Assembly (NCBI RefSeq): GCF_000177215.2
Contig: NZ_CM001368.1
Location: 434,001-498,000, forward strand
Reading direction: 5' to 3'
DNA length: 64,000 nucleotides
Origin: Solidesulfovibrio carbinoliphilus subsp. oakridgensis
GTDB lineage: Bacteria; Desulfobacterota; Desulfovibrionia; Desulfovibrionales; Desulfovibrionaceae
The notes under the pieces were generated by a model, which saw only the letters and a list, made by a program, of their open reading frames with translations, did no database searches and was not told the origin of the DNA. Shown piece after piece: positions 34,348-43,230 of this stretch. The position numbers were made by a program, and so were the translations under genes. How positions within the stretch are numbered: position 1 is the stretch's first letter; each line of letters opens with the position of its first letter.

Positions 34348-34872
34348 ATGCACGAGGACGATAAAATCGCGGTTTACGGATTGTATGCCAGCCGCCTTCA
34401 GGCCGAGGAGGCCGTGGATGCCCTGCGCGCCGCCGGCTACCGCAATTCCGACATCTCGGTGGTCTTCCCGGGCGAGCTCGACGGCGGCCAATCGGTCGGC
34501 CATGAAAAAGGCACCAAGTCTCCGGAAGGCGCAGCCACCGGCGCGGGCGCGGGCCTGGTCATCGGCGGGGCCCTGGGGTGGCTGGCCGGCATCGGCATGC
34601 TTGCCATCCCCGGCGTCGGTCCGCTGATCGCGGCCGGCCCCATCATGGCCCTGCTCGCCGGCGCCGGCGCCGGCGGCGCCCTTGGTGGCGTGGCCGGGGC
34701 CCTGGTCGGCCTCGGCGTGCCGGAATACGAGGCCAAACGGTATGAGGAACGGGTGCGGGAAGGCAAGATCCTCCTGTCCGTCCATGCCGACAACAGCGAC
34801 TGGCGGGACAAGGCCAAAAAGATCATGGAGTCCACCGGGGCCCAGGACATCTCGAGCAAGGACGAAGCCTAG
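34348..34872 (+). CDS. Glycine-zipper general-stress-type protein
   Basis: The 174-residue protein has an N-terminal alpha/beta part (YGLYASRLQAEEAVDALRAAGY, then DISVVFP) and a central Gly/Ala-rich hydrophobic stretch (residues 60-125) with repeated GxxxG spacing. A C-terminal part (GKILLSVHADNSDW) pairs with the first half. This is the layout of GSP17M/YflT-like stress proteins. It could insert in a membrane by its glycine zipper. It follows the BON gene by 23 bases with AAGGAG upstream, and probably shares its promoter. Exact function is unknown. Confidence 0.8.
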   Translation: MHEDDKIAVYGLYASRLQAEEAVDALRAAGYRNSDISVVFPGELDGGQSVGHEKGTKSPEGAATGAGAGLVIGGALGWLAGIGMLAIPGVGPLIAAGPIMALLAGAGAGGALGGVAGALVGLGVPEYEAKRYEERVREGKILLSVHADNSDWRDKAKKIMESTGAQDISSKDEA

Positions 34873-35090
34873 CCGCCCCTCCGGGCACGCCGGCCGCCGG
34901 CTGTCCGGAAGCGACCCACCGAAACGCCGCCCCGCAACGGGCCGGCCCCTGGCGCGCGGCAACCGCGTGTCCGGGACCGGGCCCCGCGCGGGGCACTTTT
35001 TTGTCTCCGGCCCGCCCGGCAAAGGCCGCTTGACGCCCCGGTCCGGCCCTGGCAGTGCCAGGAGACTGCCGCACACCGAGGAGGCGCACC

Positions 35091-36449
35091 ATGCGCGACT
35101 GCCTTGCCGAGGCCGAAGCCATTTTCCGGGCCGGGCTGGCCCGGGTCGATCCGCTGGCCATGATGGAGCGGGTGCTGTCGCTGACGGGCGACGTCCTGCG
35201 GGTGGCCACCGAAACCGAGTGCCACCAGTACGACCTGGCCGGCGTCAAACGCATTTTCGTCCTCGGCGCGGGCAAGGCCTCGGCCCGCATGGCCCTTGGC
35301 CTGGAACGCCTGCTCGGGGACCGGATCACGGCCGGGGTGGTGGCGGTCAAGGAAGGCTACCGGGAACGGCTCTCGCGCGTGCGGCTGCTCGAAGCGTCCC
35401 ATCCCGTGCCGGACGCACGCGGCGTGGCCGCGGCCCGGGAAGTCCTGGCCATGGCCCGGCAGGCCGGCCCGGACGATCTGGTCATCGTCCTGGTTTCCGG
35501 CGGCGGCTCGGCCATCCTGGCCGCGCCCGTCGACCTGCCGGGCCGTCGGCTGACCCTGGCCGACAAGCAGGAAACCACCCGGGTGCTCCTGGCCAGCGGC
35601 GCGACCATCCAGGAAATAAACTGTGTGCGCAAAAAGCTGTCCGCCGTCAAAGGCGGCCGGCTGGCTGCGGCCATAAGTCCGGCCCGGTGCCTGGGGCTGC
35701 TTCTCTCGGACGTGGTCGGCGACGACCTCGACGTCATCGCCAGCGGCCCGACAGTGGCCGATCCGACCACCGGGGCCGACGCCCTGGCCGTCCTGGCCCG
35801 CTACGGCGTCACGGACAAGGTCGCGCCCGAGGCCCTGGCCGTTCTCGACGACGTGGCCGCCGGCCGGGCCCCGGATACGCCCAAGCCCGGGGACCCGGTC
35901 TTCGCCCGCACCCGCACCGTGCTCGTGGGCACCAATTTCCAGGCCCTGCTGGCGGCCAGGGACAAGGCCCGGGAGTTCGGCTACGACACCGTGGTCCTGA
36001 CCTCGCACCTGACCGGAGAGGCCCGGGAGATGGCCAACCTCTTTCTCGGCATGGCCCGGGACATCGCCGAATACGGGGTGCCGCTTTCCAGGCCGGCCTG
36101 CGTCATCGCCGGCGGGGAGACGACCGTCACCCTGCGCGGGCCGGGGAAGGGCGGCCGCAACCAGGAAATGGCCCTGGCCTTCCTGGCCGGACTGGCGCGC
36201 CAGGCCAAAAGCGCCGAGGAGGCCGTGTTCCTGGCCGCTTCCACCGACGGCTCCGACGGCCCGACCGACGCCACCGGTGCCTTCGCCTCCCTGGACATCC
36301 TGCGCCGGGGCTTGGAACTCGGCCTCGACCCGGCCCTCTATCTGGTCGAAAACGACGCCTACCACTATTTCGAGGCCGTGGGCCGGCTGCTCAAGACCGG
36401 CCCCACCAACACCAACGTCTGCGACATCAAGGTGCTCTTGACCCCGTAG
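35091..36449 (+). CDS. Glycerate 2-kinase, type II (MOFRL family)
   Basis: The 452-residue product matches the DUF4147-MOFRL kinase family (GckA/TtuD): VLGAGKASARMA near residue 60, SGGGSAILAAP, CVRKKLSAVKGGRLA, GKGGRNQEMALAFL and STDGSDGPTDATGAF. These enzymes convert D-glycerate to 2-phosphoglycerate with ATP. ATG 35091 is preceded by GAGGAGG; the in-frame start at 35055 adds 12 unconserved residues. It stands alone, with a 218-base upstream gap and a bidirectional hairpin downstream. The particular pathway (glycine, tartronate or sugar-acid use) cannot be told from context. Confidence 0.93.
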   Translation: MRDCLAEAEAIFRAGLARVDPLAMMERVLSLTGDVLRVATETECHQYDLAGVKRIFVLGAGKASARMALGLERLLGDRITAGVVAVKEGYRERLSRVRLLEASHPVPDARGVAAAREVLAMARQAGPDDLVIVLVSGGGSAILAAPVDLPGRRLTLADKQETTRVLLASGATIQEINCVRKKLSAVKGGRLAAAISPARCLGLLLSDVVGDDLDVIASGPTVADPTTGADALAVLARYGVTDKVAPEALAVLDDVAAGRAPDTPKPGDPVFARTRTVLVGTNFQALLAARDKAREFGYDTVVLTSHLTGEAREMANLFLGMARDIAEYGVPLSRPACVIAGGETTVTLRGPGKGGRNQEMALAFLAGLARQAKSAEEAVFLAASTDGSDGPTDATGAFASLDILRRGLELGLDPALYLVENDAYHYFEAVGRLLKTGPTNTNVCDIKVLLTP

Positions 36450-36544
36450 GCCGGCGTACTGGACGGGCCGGGCGGCACCGGCACGGCGCGGGTGACCGGT
36501 ATGGGCTTGCCGACAGGGCCAAGGGAGCCTGCGGCAACGAAAGC

Positions 36545-36567
36545 GGCCCCGGAAACACCGGGGCCGT
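36545..36567. terminator. Hairpin between convergent genes
   Basis: A 9-bp perfect stem CGGCCCCGG (36545-36553 with 36559-36567) and 5-base loop lies between the glycerate kinase (+) and the chemotaxis operon (-). T-tracts are weak on both sides. Confidence 0.6.
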
Positions 36568-36605
36568 TCGTGCCGGCCGAGCCAGCCAGGGGAAAGGGGG
36601 CGGGA

Positions 36606-36968
36606 CTAGCGCAGGACTTTTTTCACCACGGCCACGAGCTGGTCCGGGGTGAAGGGCTTGACGATCCAACCCGTGGCCCCGGCGGCCTTGCCCTCGGCCT
36701 TTTTCCCGGCCTGGGACTCGGTGGTCAGCATGACGATGGGGATGAACTTGTAGGCGGCCTGGGCGCGGATGCCCTTGATGAGGCCGATGCCGTCGAGGTT
36801 CGGCATGTTGAGGTCGGTGATGACCATGTCCACGGTGCCGGAAAGCTTGGACAGGGCGTCCTTGCCGTCGGACGCCTCGATGACGTCGTAGCCTTCCTTC
36901 TTGAGCGTGAACGCCACCATCTGTCGCACGCTCGCCGAGTCGTCCACGGTCATGATTCGTTTAGCCAT
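36606..36968 (-). CDS. cheY: CheY response regulator
   Basis: The product is a 120-residue receiver starting MAKRIMTVDDSASVRQMVAF. It has the acidic Asp pair, phospho-acceptor Asp in MVITDLNMPNLDG, the Thr in MLTTES and Lys in WIVKPFTPDQL. ATG 36968 is favoured by a GAGG six bases before it. It is the last gene of the chemotaxis operon and overlaps the STAS gene by eight bases. It should carry the signal from the CheA encoded two genes upstream to the flagellar switch or another target. Confidence 0.93.
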   Translation of the reverse strand: MAKRIMTVDDSASVRQMVAFTLKKEGYDVIEASDGKDALSKLSGTVDMVITDLNMPNLDGIGLIKGIRAQAAYKFIPIVMLTTESQAGKKAEGKAAGATGWIVKPFTPDQLVAVVKKVLR

Positions 36969-37293
36969 CGCGTTCCTCATCGGCGAAAAAGGTTGCTAGT
37001 TGCGGCGTCTGGGCAAAGCCGGAAATCCGGGCCGCCTGGCTGGCCGCGACGGAGACCGGACCCGAGCGTTCCAGGCTTTTGCCGTCCCGGGCCAGGGTCA
37101 GGGCCGTGGACAGCAAGAGCTGTAAAAACGTGACATCGACTTCCGCCACGTCGGAGACGTCAAGGGCCAGTCCCTTGCCCGTAGAAACGGCGTCAAGCAG
37201 GGCTTCGCGCAGGGATGCGGCATGCTCCACCGTGCATTTTCCGGAAATGCCGAGCACGAGCCGTGCGTCGTCTTCGCTGCGGGTCAGTTCCAT
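36961..37293 (-). CDS. STAS-domain protein of the chemotaxis operon
   Basis: The 110-residue protein resembles anti-sigma factor antagonists (SpoIIAA type). At the position of the conserved phospho-Ser it has Thr55 (AEVDVTFLQLLLS), so it may be regulated by threonine phosphorylation or be a non-phosphorylated variant. It lies between cheA and cheY, separated from cheA by 26 bases. STAS genes in such operons suggest an additional switch; the interacting kinase is unknown. RsbW- and SpoIIE-like genes are present elsewhere in the window. Confidence 0.85.
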   Translation of the reverse strand: MELTRSEDDARLVLGISGKCTVEHAASLREALLDAVSTGKGLALDVSDVAEVDVTFLQLLLSTALTLARDGKSLERSGPVSVAASQAARISGFAQTPQLATFFADEERDG

Positions 37294-37319
37294 GGGGCCA
37301 CTCCTTCACGTGATCCGGC

Positions 37320-39491
37320 TCACTGGGCCAGTGTACGGGAGGCTTTGGCCGCGTGCAAGCGGGAGTCCTCCTGGCCGCGCACGAAGCGCACGAGTTGCGG
37401 GACATCGAGGATGAGCGAAATGCTGCCGTCGCCGTTTATCGTCGTGCCGGAAATCCACTTGAGGTGGCGGTAGCAGGTGTCGAGGCTCTTGATCACGGCC
37501 TGCTGCCGGCCGACCACCCGGTCCACGCAGAATCCGACCATCTCGCCCTCCACTTCCGTGACCACCACCCGCTCGTAGCCGGGCTGCTCGCCGGGCACGG
37601 AAAAGAGGCGCCGCAGGCTCACCACTGGGATCAGGTCGCCCATGCGCTCCATGTTCTCCACGGTGCGGGCCTCGCCCGTGACGAAGCGTTCCTGGAAGCC
37701 GCGCAGGGTGACGAGGGGCACGATGAAGGAGTCCCGGCCGACCACCACGTTGAAGCCGTCGATGATGGCCAAGGTCAGCGGCAGCTTGATGGTCACGGTG
37801 GTGCCCCGGCCAAGGACGCTTTCCACCTCCACCGTGCCGCGCAAGGCCTCGATGTTGCGTTTGACCACGTCCATGCCGACGCCCCGGCCGGAAACGTCGG
37901 AGATGGCGGCGGCCGTGGAAAAGCCGGGGGCGAAGATCAGGTCGAAGAGTTCCTTTTCCGAGGGGTCCGCGTCCGGGGCGAGGAGCCCCCGTTCCACGGC
38001 TTTCTGGCGCACGACGGCCGGGTCGATGCCCCGGCCGTCGTCGATGATGCTTATGACCACGTTGCCGCCGGAGTGGCTGGCGGACAGGGTGACGCGGCCA
38101 TGCGGGGTCTTGCCGGCCCGCTGGCGGGCGTCCGGCGGCTCCACGCCGTGGTCCAGGCTGTTGCGCAGCAGGTGGACGAGCGGGTCCTTGATCCGGTCGA
38201 TGACGGTCTTGTCGAGTTCCGTGTCCCCGCCGAGGGCCTCGAAGTCCACTTCCTTGCCGAGCGAGGCCGACAGGTCGCGCAGGAGCCGGGTGAACTGGCT
38301 GAACACCGTGCCGATCGGCAGCATGCGCAGGCCGAGGGCCACGTCGCGCATGGCGTCGGTCAGGCGCTCCAGGTCCTCGTCCACGGCCGCGGCCGCGTCG
38401 AGGTCCCGGGCCTGCACCGCCTGGCGCAGCCGGGATTGGAGGATGACCAGCTCCCCGGCCATGGTGACCACGCTGTCGAGCCGGGCCGCGTCCACCCGGA
38501 GGGTCGCGGCGGCGGGCGCGCCCTGGCGTTGGGCCCCGGCCTCGATTGCCCCGATGCGGGCCACTTTCGACCGCACTTGGGCCTTGGCCTGGCTGATGGA
38601 GGCGAGCATGGCGGCCAGGGCCCGGCCGAGGGTTTCAAGGACCACGTCCGTGGGCGCGGCGTCGAGTCCGGCCAGGTTGCCGAGCAGGGCGGTCAGATCG
38701 TCGTCCCGCAGGGCGCCTTCGTGGATGCGCTCGATGGTGACGTCGGAGTCGCCCTCGACAAAGATGAACACGTCGCGCAGGCTGTTGATGCCGCAGGGCG
38801 TGCGCACCAGCATGTCGTAGACGCCGTAGGCCTCCTCGGGCTCGAAGTCCGAGGCGTCCAGATCGGGCAGGGGACCGTGGCGCAGGACGCGCACGAGGCC
38901 CATGGCGTCGAGGTCGGCCAGAATGCGCACCGGATCGTTGCCCGTGTGCAGGATGCGCGGGGCCGGCCGGAAACGGATCCAGTAGATGCCGGGCGGGCCG
39001 GGCCGGCCTTCGCAGGCGTAGGCCGGCTGGTCGGGATTGGCGGACGCAACCGCCTCCCCGGCGGCTTGCGGGGCGGCGGCCGCGGGTTTTCCCGGCTGGG
39101 AGCCGGCGGGCAGGAAGGCGGCGAACGAGGCGAGCAGTTCGTCGGAGGCGGCCCGCAGTTCCGGACCCACGGCCTCGGCCGGGGCGTCGAGCAGGGCCAG
39201 GATATGGTCCTTGGCCGCGAGCGTCAGGCTCAAAAGCTCCCGGGTCACGGTCAGCTGGCCCGAACGGACCCGGTCGTAGACCGTCTCCACATCGTGGGTG
39301 AAGCGCGAGATCTCCTCGAACCCGAACATGGCCCCGCCGCCCTTGATGGTGTGCATGGCCCTGAAGCAGGCGTCCACGCCCTCCATGTCTGTCGGGTCCT
39401 TTTCGAGGTCGAGCAGTCCCCGTTCCAGTTCGCCGAGCAGCTCCCGCGTCTCCTCCACGTAGAGCCCGATGGACGGATCAATATCGCGCAT
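37320..39491 (-). CDS. cheA: Chemotaxis histidine kinase CheA
   Basis: The 723-residue kinase has an N-terminal Hpt domain with His47 in FRAMHTIKGGG, a roughly 170-residue variable region with Ala/Pro linkers, a dimerisation domain (LRVDAARLDSVVTMAGELVI), a GHKL ATPase (N box LLRNSLDHGVE, glycine boxes DDGRGID and GRGVGMDVVKRN) and a C-terminal CheW-like domain. It passes phosphate to CheY encoded 350 bases downstream. The operon also has cheW and a receptor but no cheR or cheB in this window. Confidence 0.96.
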   Translation of the reverse strand: MRDIDPSIGLYVEETRELLGELERGLLDLEKDPTDMEGVDACFRAMHTIKGGGAMFGFEEISRFTHDVETVYDRVRSGQLTVTRELLSLTLAAKDHILALLDAPAEAVGPELRAASDELLASFAAFLPAGSQPGKPAAAAPQAAGEAVASANPDQPAYACEGRPGPPGIYWIRFRPAPRILHTGNDPVRILADLDAMGLVRVLRHGPLPDLDASDFEPEEAYGVYDMLVRTPCGINSLRDVFIFVEGDSDVTIERIHEGALRDDDLTALLGNLAGLDAAPTDVVLETLGRALAAMLASISQAKAQVRSKVARIGAIEAGAQRQGAPAAATLRVDAARLDSVVTMAGELVILQSRLRQAVQARDLDAAAAVDEDLERLTDAMRDVALGLRMLPIGTVFSQFTRLLRDLSASLGKEVDFEALGGDTELDKTVIDRIKDPLVHLLRNSLDHGVEPPDARQRAGKTPHGRVTLSASHSGGNVVISIIDDGRGIDPAVVRQKAVERGLLAPDADPSEKELFDLIFAPGFSTAAAISDVSGRGVGMDVVKRNIEALRGTVEVESVLGRGTTVTIKLPLTLAIIDGFNVVVGRDSFIVPLVTLRGFQERFVTGEARTVENMERMGDLIPVVSLRRLFSVPGEQPGYERVVVTEVEGEMVGFCVDRVVGRQQAVIKSLDTCYRHLKWISGTTINGDGSISLILDVPQLVRFVRGQEDSRLHAAKASRTLAQ

Positions 39492-39550
39492 GGCGCACCT
39501 CGGCGGCGGTCAGGGTTTGGCCACCGGCGGAAACCGGAGCCAACACCGCC

Positions 39551-41668
39551 TTAGAACCGTTCGAACTGTTCATCGTCGCCGTCCATGTCGAGGGAGACCG
39601 CCGTGGCCCTGGATTTGGGCGCCAGCGGCCTTTCCGCTGGCTTCAGTGCGGCCGCGGATTTGCCGATGGCCGCCGGCCGGGCGGAGGGCCTGCCCTTGGC
39701 CGTGGCCGGGGCGATGGCCCGGGCCGGCCGGGAAGAGGCGTCCACCTGGAAGAAGGCGATGCTGGCCTGCAGCTGTTCGGCCTGGGCCGAGAGCTCTTCG
39801 GAGGTGGAGGCCAGCTCCTCGGAGGCGGAGGCGTTTTGCTGGATGACCTGGTCGAGCTGCTGCAGGGCCTTGTTGACCTGTCCGGAGCCGGTGGACTGTT
39901 CCTGGCTGGCGGCGTTTATTTCCTGGACCAGGTCGGCCGTGCGCTGGATGTCGGGCACGAGCTTGCCGAGGAGCTCCCCGGCCCGTTCGGCTACGCTGGT
40001 GGTCGTGCGCGACAGCTGGGTGATTTCCGAGGCCGCGGTCTGGCTGCGTTCGGCGAGCTTGCGGACTTCGGAGGCCACGACCGCGAATCCCCGGCCGTGT
40101 TCCCCGGCCCGGGCCGCCTCCACGGCGGCGTTCAGGGCCAGCAGGTCCGTTTGCCGGGCGATTTCCTCGATGATCGAGATCTTGCCCGCGATTTCCTTCA
40201 TGGCGGCCACGGCCTGGGTCACGGCCTGGCCCGATTCGCGGGCATCGCCCGCCGCCTTGACGGCGATGGCTTCGGTCTGGCTGGCATTGTCCGCGTTCTG
40301 GCTGATGCTCGAGACCATCTCTTCCATGGCCGAGGACGATTCCTCCACGGCCGAGGCCTGCTCGGTGGCGCCCTGGGACAGGGATTCGGCCGAGGCGCTC
40401 ATTTCCTCGCTGCCCGAGGCCACGTTCTCGGCCCCGGACTGGACCTCGCCGACCACGTCGCGCAGCCGGTCGATCATCTCGGCCATGCTTTTGAGCATGA
40501 CGTCCTTTTCCGACCGGGCGGTGACGGTCACCGTGAGATCGCCTTCGGCCAGGCGGCCGGCCACGTCGGCCGTGGTCCGCTCGGCCTCGATCATGCGTTC
40601 CATGGCCAGCAGGAGCGTACCGATCTCGTCGCGGCTGTCCACGGACACGTCCACGTCCAAGTCGCCGTGGGACACGGCTTCGGCCGCCGCAATCGCCTTT
40701 TTGATGCCGCGAAGGATGCCCTTGGTGATCAGCACGGCAAACAGGATGCCAAGAAGGGTTCCGGCCACGGCCGAGGCGATGCTCACCAAGTTGGCGGTGC
40801 GGGATTCGGCCGCCATGCTTTCCTGCTGGACGGTCACGGCTTCGGCGGCCACTTTCGAGGCCTTGTCGGCGGTGGCGGCCATCTCCTTGACCACCACGGC
40901 CTGTGTCTCGGCGGCCACGACAAAGCCGTCCATGCGGGCCTTGTAAGTCTCGGCCCGGGTGATGATCTCGGCCATCATGGACCGTTCCTCGGTCGAGGCC
41001 ATGATCTGCTGGGTCTCTCGGCCGGCGGCGACGAGCCCGTCCAGGAGGCCCCGGGCGGTGTCCATGCGGGCCTTGTCGCCCCGCCACAGGTAATAAAGGA
41101 CCTCGATCCGGGAACGCAGGAACTGCTGCACCACCTGCTCGACCCGGTACTGCGCGGCGGAGGCCTTCTGCACGGCCTCGACGCCCAGGCCGCCGGCCTT
41201 TTCCTGGGTTTCCGCCTCGCGTCGCGACAGGTCCTCGGCCAGCTTCTGCAGGGCTCCGGCCGCTTCGACCACGGCTTTGAAGGTTTCCTCGCGGGCCTTC
41301 TCGCTATCAAGGTATTTGGCCGCGCCGGCTTCGTAGTCGGTCACATTGGCGATAAGCGTGTCCATCATTTCCCGGTTGCGGGGAATGGCGAGGGTATGTT
41401 TCAGGGCCTGGGCCTTTTCCTTGGCCTTGCCCAGGTCCTTGCGGAAGGCGTCGAGGCGCGCCGGGTCTTTGGAATTGGTGAAATAAAGCATGTTCATGCG
41501 GGCGTTGGTGATGCTGTCGCTGATGTCGTTGACCGCTTCCATCTTGTCCGAACGCGACAGCAGCTGGTCAAGGCTCATGTAGCCGATCACGGCCACGGCG
41601 AGGGTGAAAAGGATGAGCAGGCCGAATCCCAGGCCGAGCTTGAAGGCCAATCCTCGATTTTTAAACAT
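39551..41668 (-). CDS. Methyl-accepting chemotaxis protein
   Basis: The 705-residue receptor has a membrane helix at residues 9-30, a long helical periplasmic region (about 31-292, the size of a helical bimodular sensor), a second membrane helix at about 294-316, a HAMP domain and a signalling domain with the conserved hairpin tip [22 protein letters not shown]. The last 70 residues are Ala/Lys-rich and end DEQFERF, an aromatic/acidic tail that could tether an adaptation enzyme. It lies between cheW and cheA. The ligand is unknown. Confidence 0.95.
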   Translation of the reverse strand: MFKNRGLAFKLGLGFGLLILFTLAVAVIGYMSLDQLLSRSDKMEAVNDISDSITNARMNMLYFTNSKDPARLDAFRKDLGKAKEKAQALKHTLAIPRNREMMDTLIANVTDYEAGAAKYLDSEKAREETFKAVVEAAGALQKLAEDLSRREAETQEKAGGLGVEAVQKASAAQYRVEQVVQQFLRSRIEVLYYLWRGDKARMDTARGLLDGLVAAGRETQQIMASTEERSMMAEIITRAETYKARMDGFVVAAETQAVVVKEMAATADKASKVAAEAVTVQQESMAAESRTANLVSIASAVAGTLLGILFAVLITKGILRGIKKAIAAAEAVSHGDLDVDVSVDSRDEIGTLLLAMERMIEAERTTADVAGRLAEGDLTVTVTARSEKDVMLKSMAEMIDRLRDVVGEVQSGAENVASGSEEMSASAESLSQGATEQASAVEESSSAMEEMVSSISQNADNASQTEAIAVKAAGDARESGQAVTQAVAAMKEIAGKISIIEEIARQTDLLALNAAVEAARAGEHGRGFAVVASEVRKLAERSQTAASEITQLSRTTTSVAERAGELLGKLVPDIQRTADLVQEINAASQEQSTGSGQVNKALQQLDQVIQQNASASEELASTSEELSAQAEQLQASIAFFQVDASSRPARAIAPATAKGRPSARPAAIGKSAAALKPAERPLAPKSRATAVSLDMDGDDEQFERF

Positions 41669-41790
41669 GATGGACTCCGGAGTTCAAGTTTCGGACGTAC
41701 ACGACGTTTCCGTCGGCACAGGCATGGGCCAAGGATGAGTCCAAAACGTCAAGAATATTCTGCCGGCGCCAAACCGTCAGGTGAAAACGC

Positions 41791-42339
41791 TTAACGGAGA
41801 AATGCTTCGTCCGGTCCCTCCTGGCGTGGGAGAGACGTGTCATCCTGGGAAGCTTCGCCGAGTACCTGGGAAATGTCCTGGATCTCCTCGCTGGAAAAAA
41901 CCTTTTCCACTTCGAGAATCAGGATGAAACGGTCGCCGTGCTTGCCGATGCCCCGGATGAAATCGGTGCGCACGGCCGCCCCCATGCGCGGCGGCGGATC
42001 GATGCGGTCCATCTCGAGTTCCAGCACTTCCTTGACCGAATCGGCCAGGGCACCCATGATGGAGACGGTGTCGTCCCGCTTGATTTCCACGATGACGATC
42101 CGGGTGTTGAGCGTCTGTTCCACGCGGCCCAGGCCGAACTTCATTTTCAGGTCCACGACAGGCACGGCATTGCCACGCACGTTGACTACCCCGCGCATGA
42201 ATTCCGGCGTCTGGGGGATGCGGGTGATGTCGGTGTAGTCGAGGATCTCGCGGACGGAGAAAATATCAATGGCGAATATTTCGTTGCCAAGCGTCATGGT
42301 AAGGAAACGTTGGCTTCCGGTTTGGGTGCCTGCGGCCAT
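41791..42339 (-). CDS. cheW: Chemotaxis coupling protein CheW
   Basis: The product has 182 residues from ATG 42339, with AAGGGA upstream; the in-frame extension to 42669 has no coding character and spans the promoter. Typical CheW segments are MTLGNEIFAIDIFSVREIL, MRGVVNVRGNAVPVVDLK and RGIGKHGDRFILILEVEKV. It links the receptor encoded next to CheA. It is the first gene of the operon and follows a strong promoter by about 85 bases. Confidence 0.96.
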   Translation of the reverse strand: MAAGTQTGSQRFLTMTLGNEIFAIDIFSVREILDYTDITRIPQTPEFMRGVVNVRGNAVPVVDLKMKFGLGRVEQTLNTRIVIVEIKRDDTVSIMGALADSVKEVLELEMDRIDPPPRMGAAVRTDFIRGIGKHGDRFILILEVEKVFSSEEIQDISQVLGEASQDDTSLPRQEGPDEAFLR

Positions 42340-42423
42340 GGTGGTCCCTTTTCCCTTGCATTGTATTGTGAACAACAGTTCGCATCTTTTTTCTTGCATC
42401 TTTATAAGATTTTCTATGGCCCC

Positions 42424-42452
42424 AATATACAACCAAAGTGATGGGATGACAA
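42424..42452 (-). promoter_or_regulatory. Sigma-70-type promoter of the chemotaxis operon
   Basis: On the minus strand TTGTCA (42447-42452), a 17-base spacer and TATATT (42424-42429) match the consensus at 10 of 12 positions. The surrounding 42360-42480 is strikingly AT-rich. No sigma-28-type motif was seen. Confidence 0.75.
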
Positions 42453-42684
42453 TATTTTTTTGAAAAAAGGGTTGGTTCTCATTATGCTTCACATTTACGG
42501 CAAAGGTGCGGCAATGGGGTGACCGGACAGCCGCGGCAGGGCAGCGTCGGCCTCGACGGCGCAGCCCTGGCCCGCAGCCCCCGGCCACGGCAGGCCGCGC
42601 ACGCGTCAGGCCTCCTGGTACGCCCACTTTGGGCTCCACTTTTTTTGGGTTTGGGCCTAGGATGGCCAAAACAGCGAGGATCCC
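42453..42684. other. Intergenic region between divergent genes
   Basis: The AT-rich left part holds the chemotaxis promoter upstream area. The GC-rich remainder up to the plus-strand gene at 42685 shows no convincing gene or motif. Confidence 0.4.
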
Positions 42685-43230
42685 ATGCCCCCCAAACGCG
42701 CCACCACTGCTGCCGTCGGCAAAACGTTGGAAGACCGGCGTGATGCCGCCCGCGATGCGGCTCTCAAAGAGTTGAAGGCCCTGCGCGCCGATCTCGCCAC
42801 CCTGGAGGCCGTGCTGTCAGGACGGCGCAGGAAGGGGGACTTTTCCCTTTTCGACGTGGCCCACGGCGCTTTTGAAATTTTCCGCAACGCCGCCGCCGCC
42901 TTTGAGGCCGAGACCCTCATGGAGGGTCTCGCCGGGGAGCTCGAGGCGGCAAAGTCAGTGGATTTCTTGGAAAAACACGGCGCGACCGAACTGGTCAAGC
43001 CGGCCGGCTGGCACTGGATATCCCCGCGGGGCGAGATGCATTTTCTCGGCAAGACCGACGACGCCCAGAAGGCGGCGGACAAGCTGGCCGCCCTCCTGCC
43101 GGGCTCGCGACGTCCCAAGAAGCGGGACAAGGCGTCCGGTGCCCCGGACGCGTCCCAGGCTTCGGAAGCCGGAAACGACGGGGAAGACAGCGAAACACCG
43201 GCCGGCCATGGGGATCTGGAACAGGCATGA
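42685..43230 (+). CDS. Hypothetical protein, helical, charged
   Basis: I do not recognise this 181-residue protein. It starts with a basic segment (MPPKRATTAAVGK), then charged helices with coiled-coil potential (about residues 15-50 and 75-95), a short strand-rich motif GWHWISPRGEMHFLGK near residue 110, and a Ser/Glu/Gly-rich disordered tail. No signal peptide or membrane helix is seen. Its stop overlaps the next start (ATGA), so the two are probably co-expressed. Codon use matches its neighbours. Confidence 0.75.
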   Translation: MPPKRATTAAVGKTLEDRRDAARDAALKELKALRADLATLEAVLSGRRRKGDFSLFDVAHGAFEIFRNAAAAFEAETLMEGLAGELEAAKSVDFLEKHGATELVKPAGWHWISPRGEMHFLGKTDDAQKAADKLAALLPGSRRPKKRDKASGAPDASQASEAGNDGEDSETPAGHGDLEQA

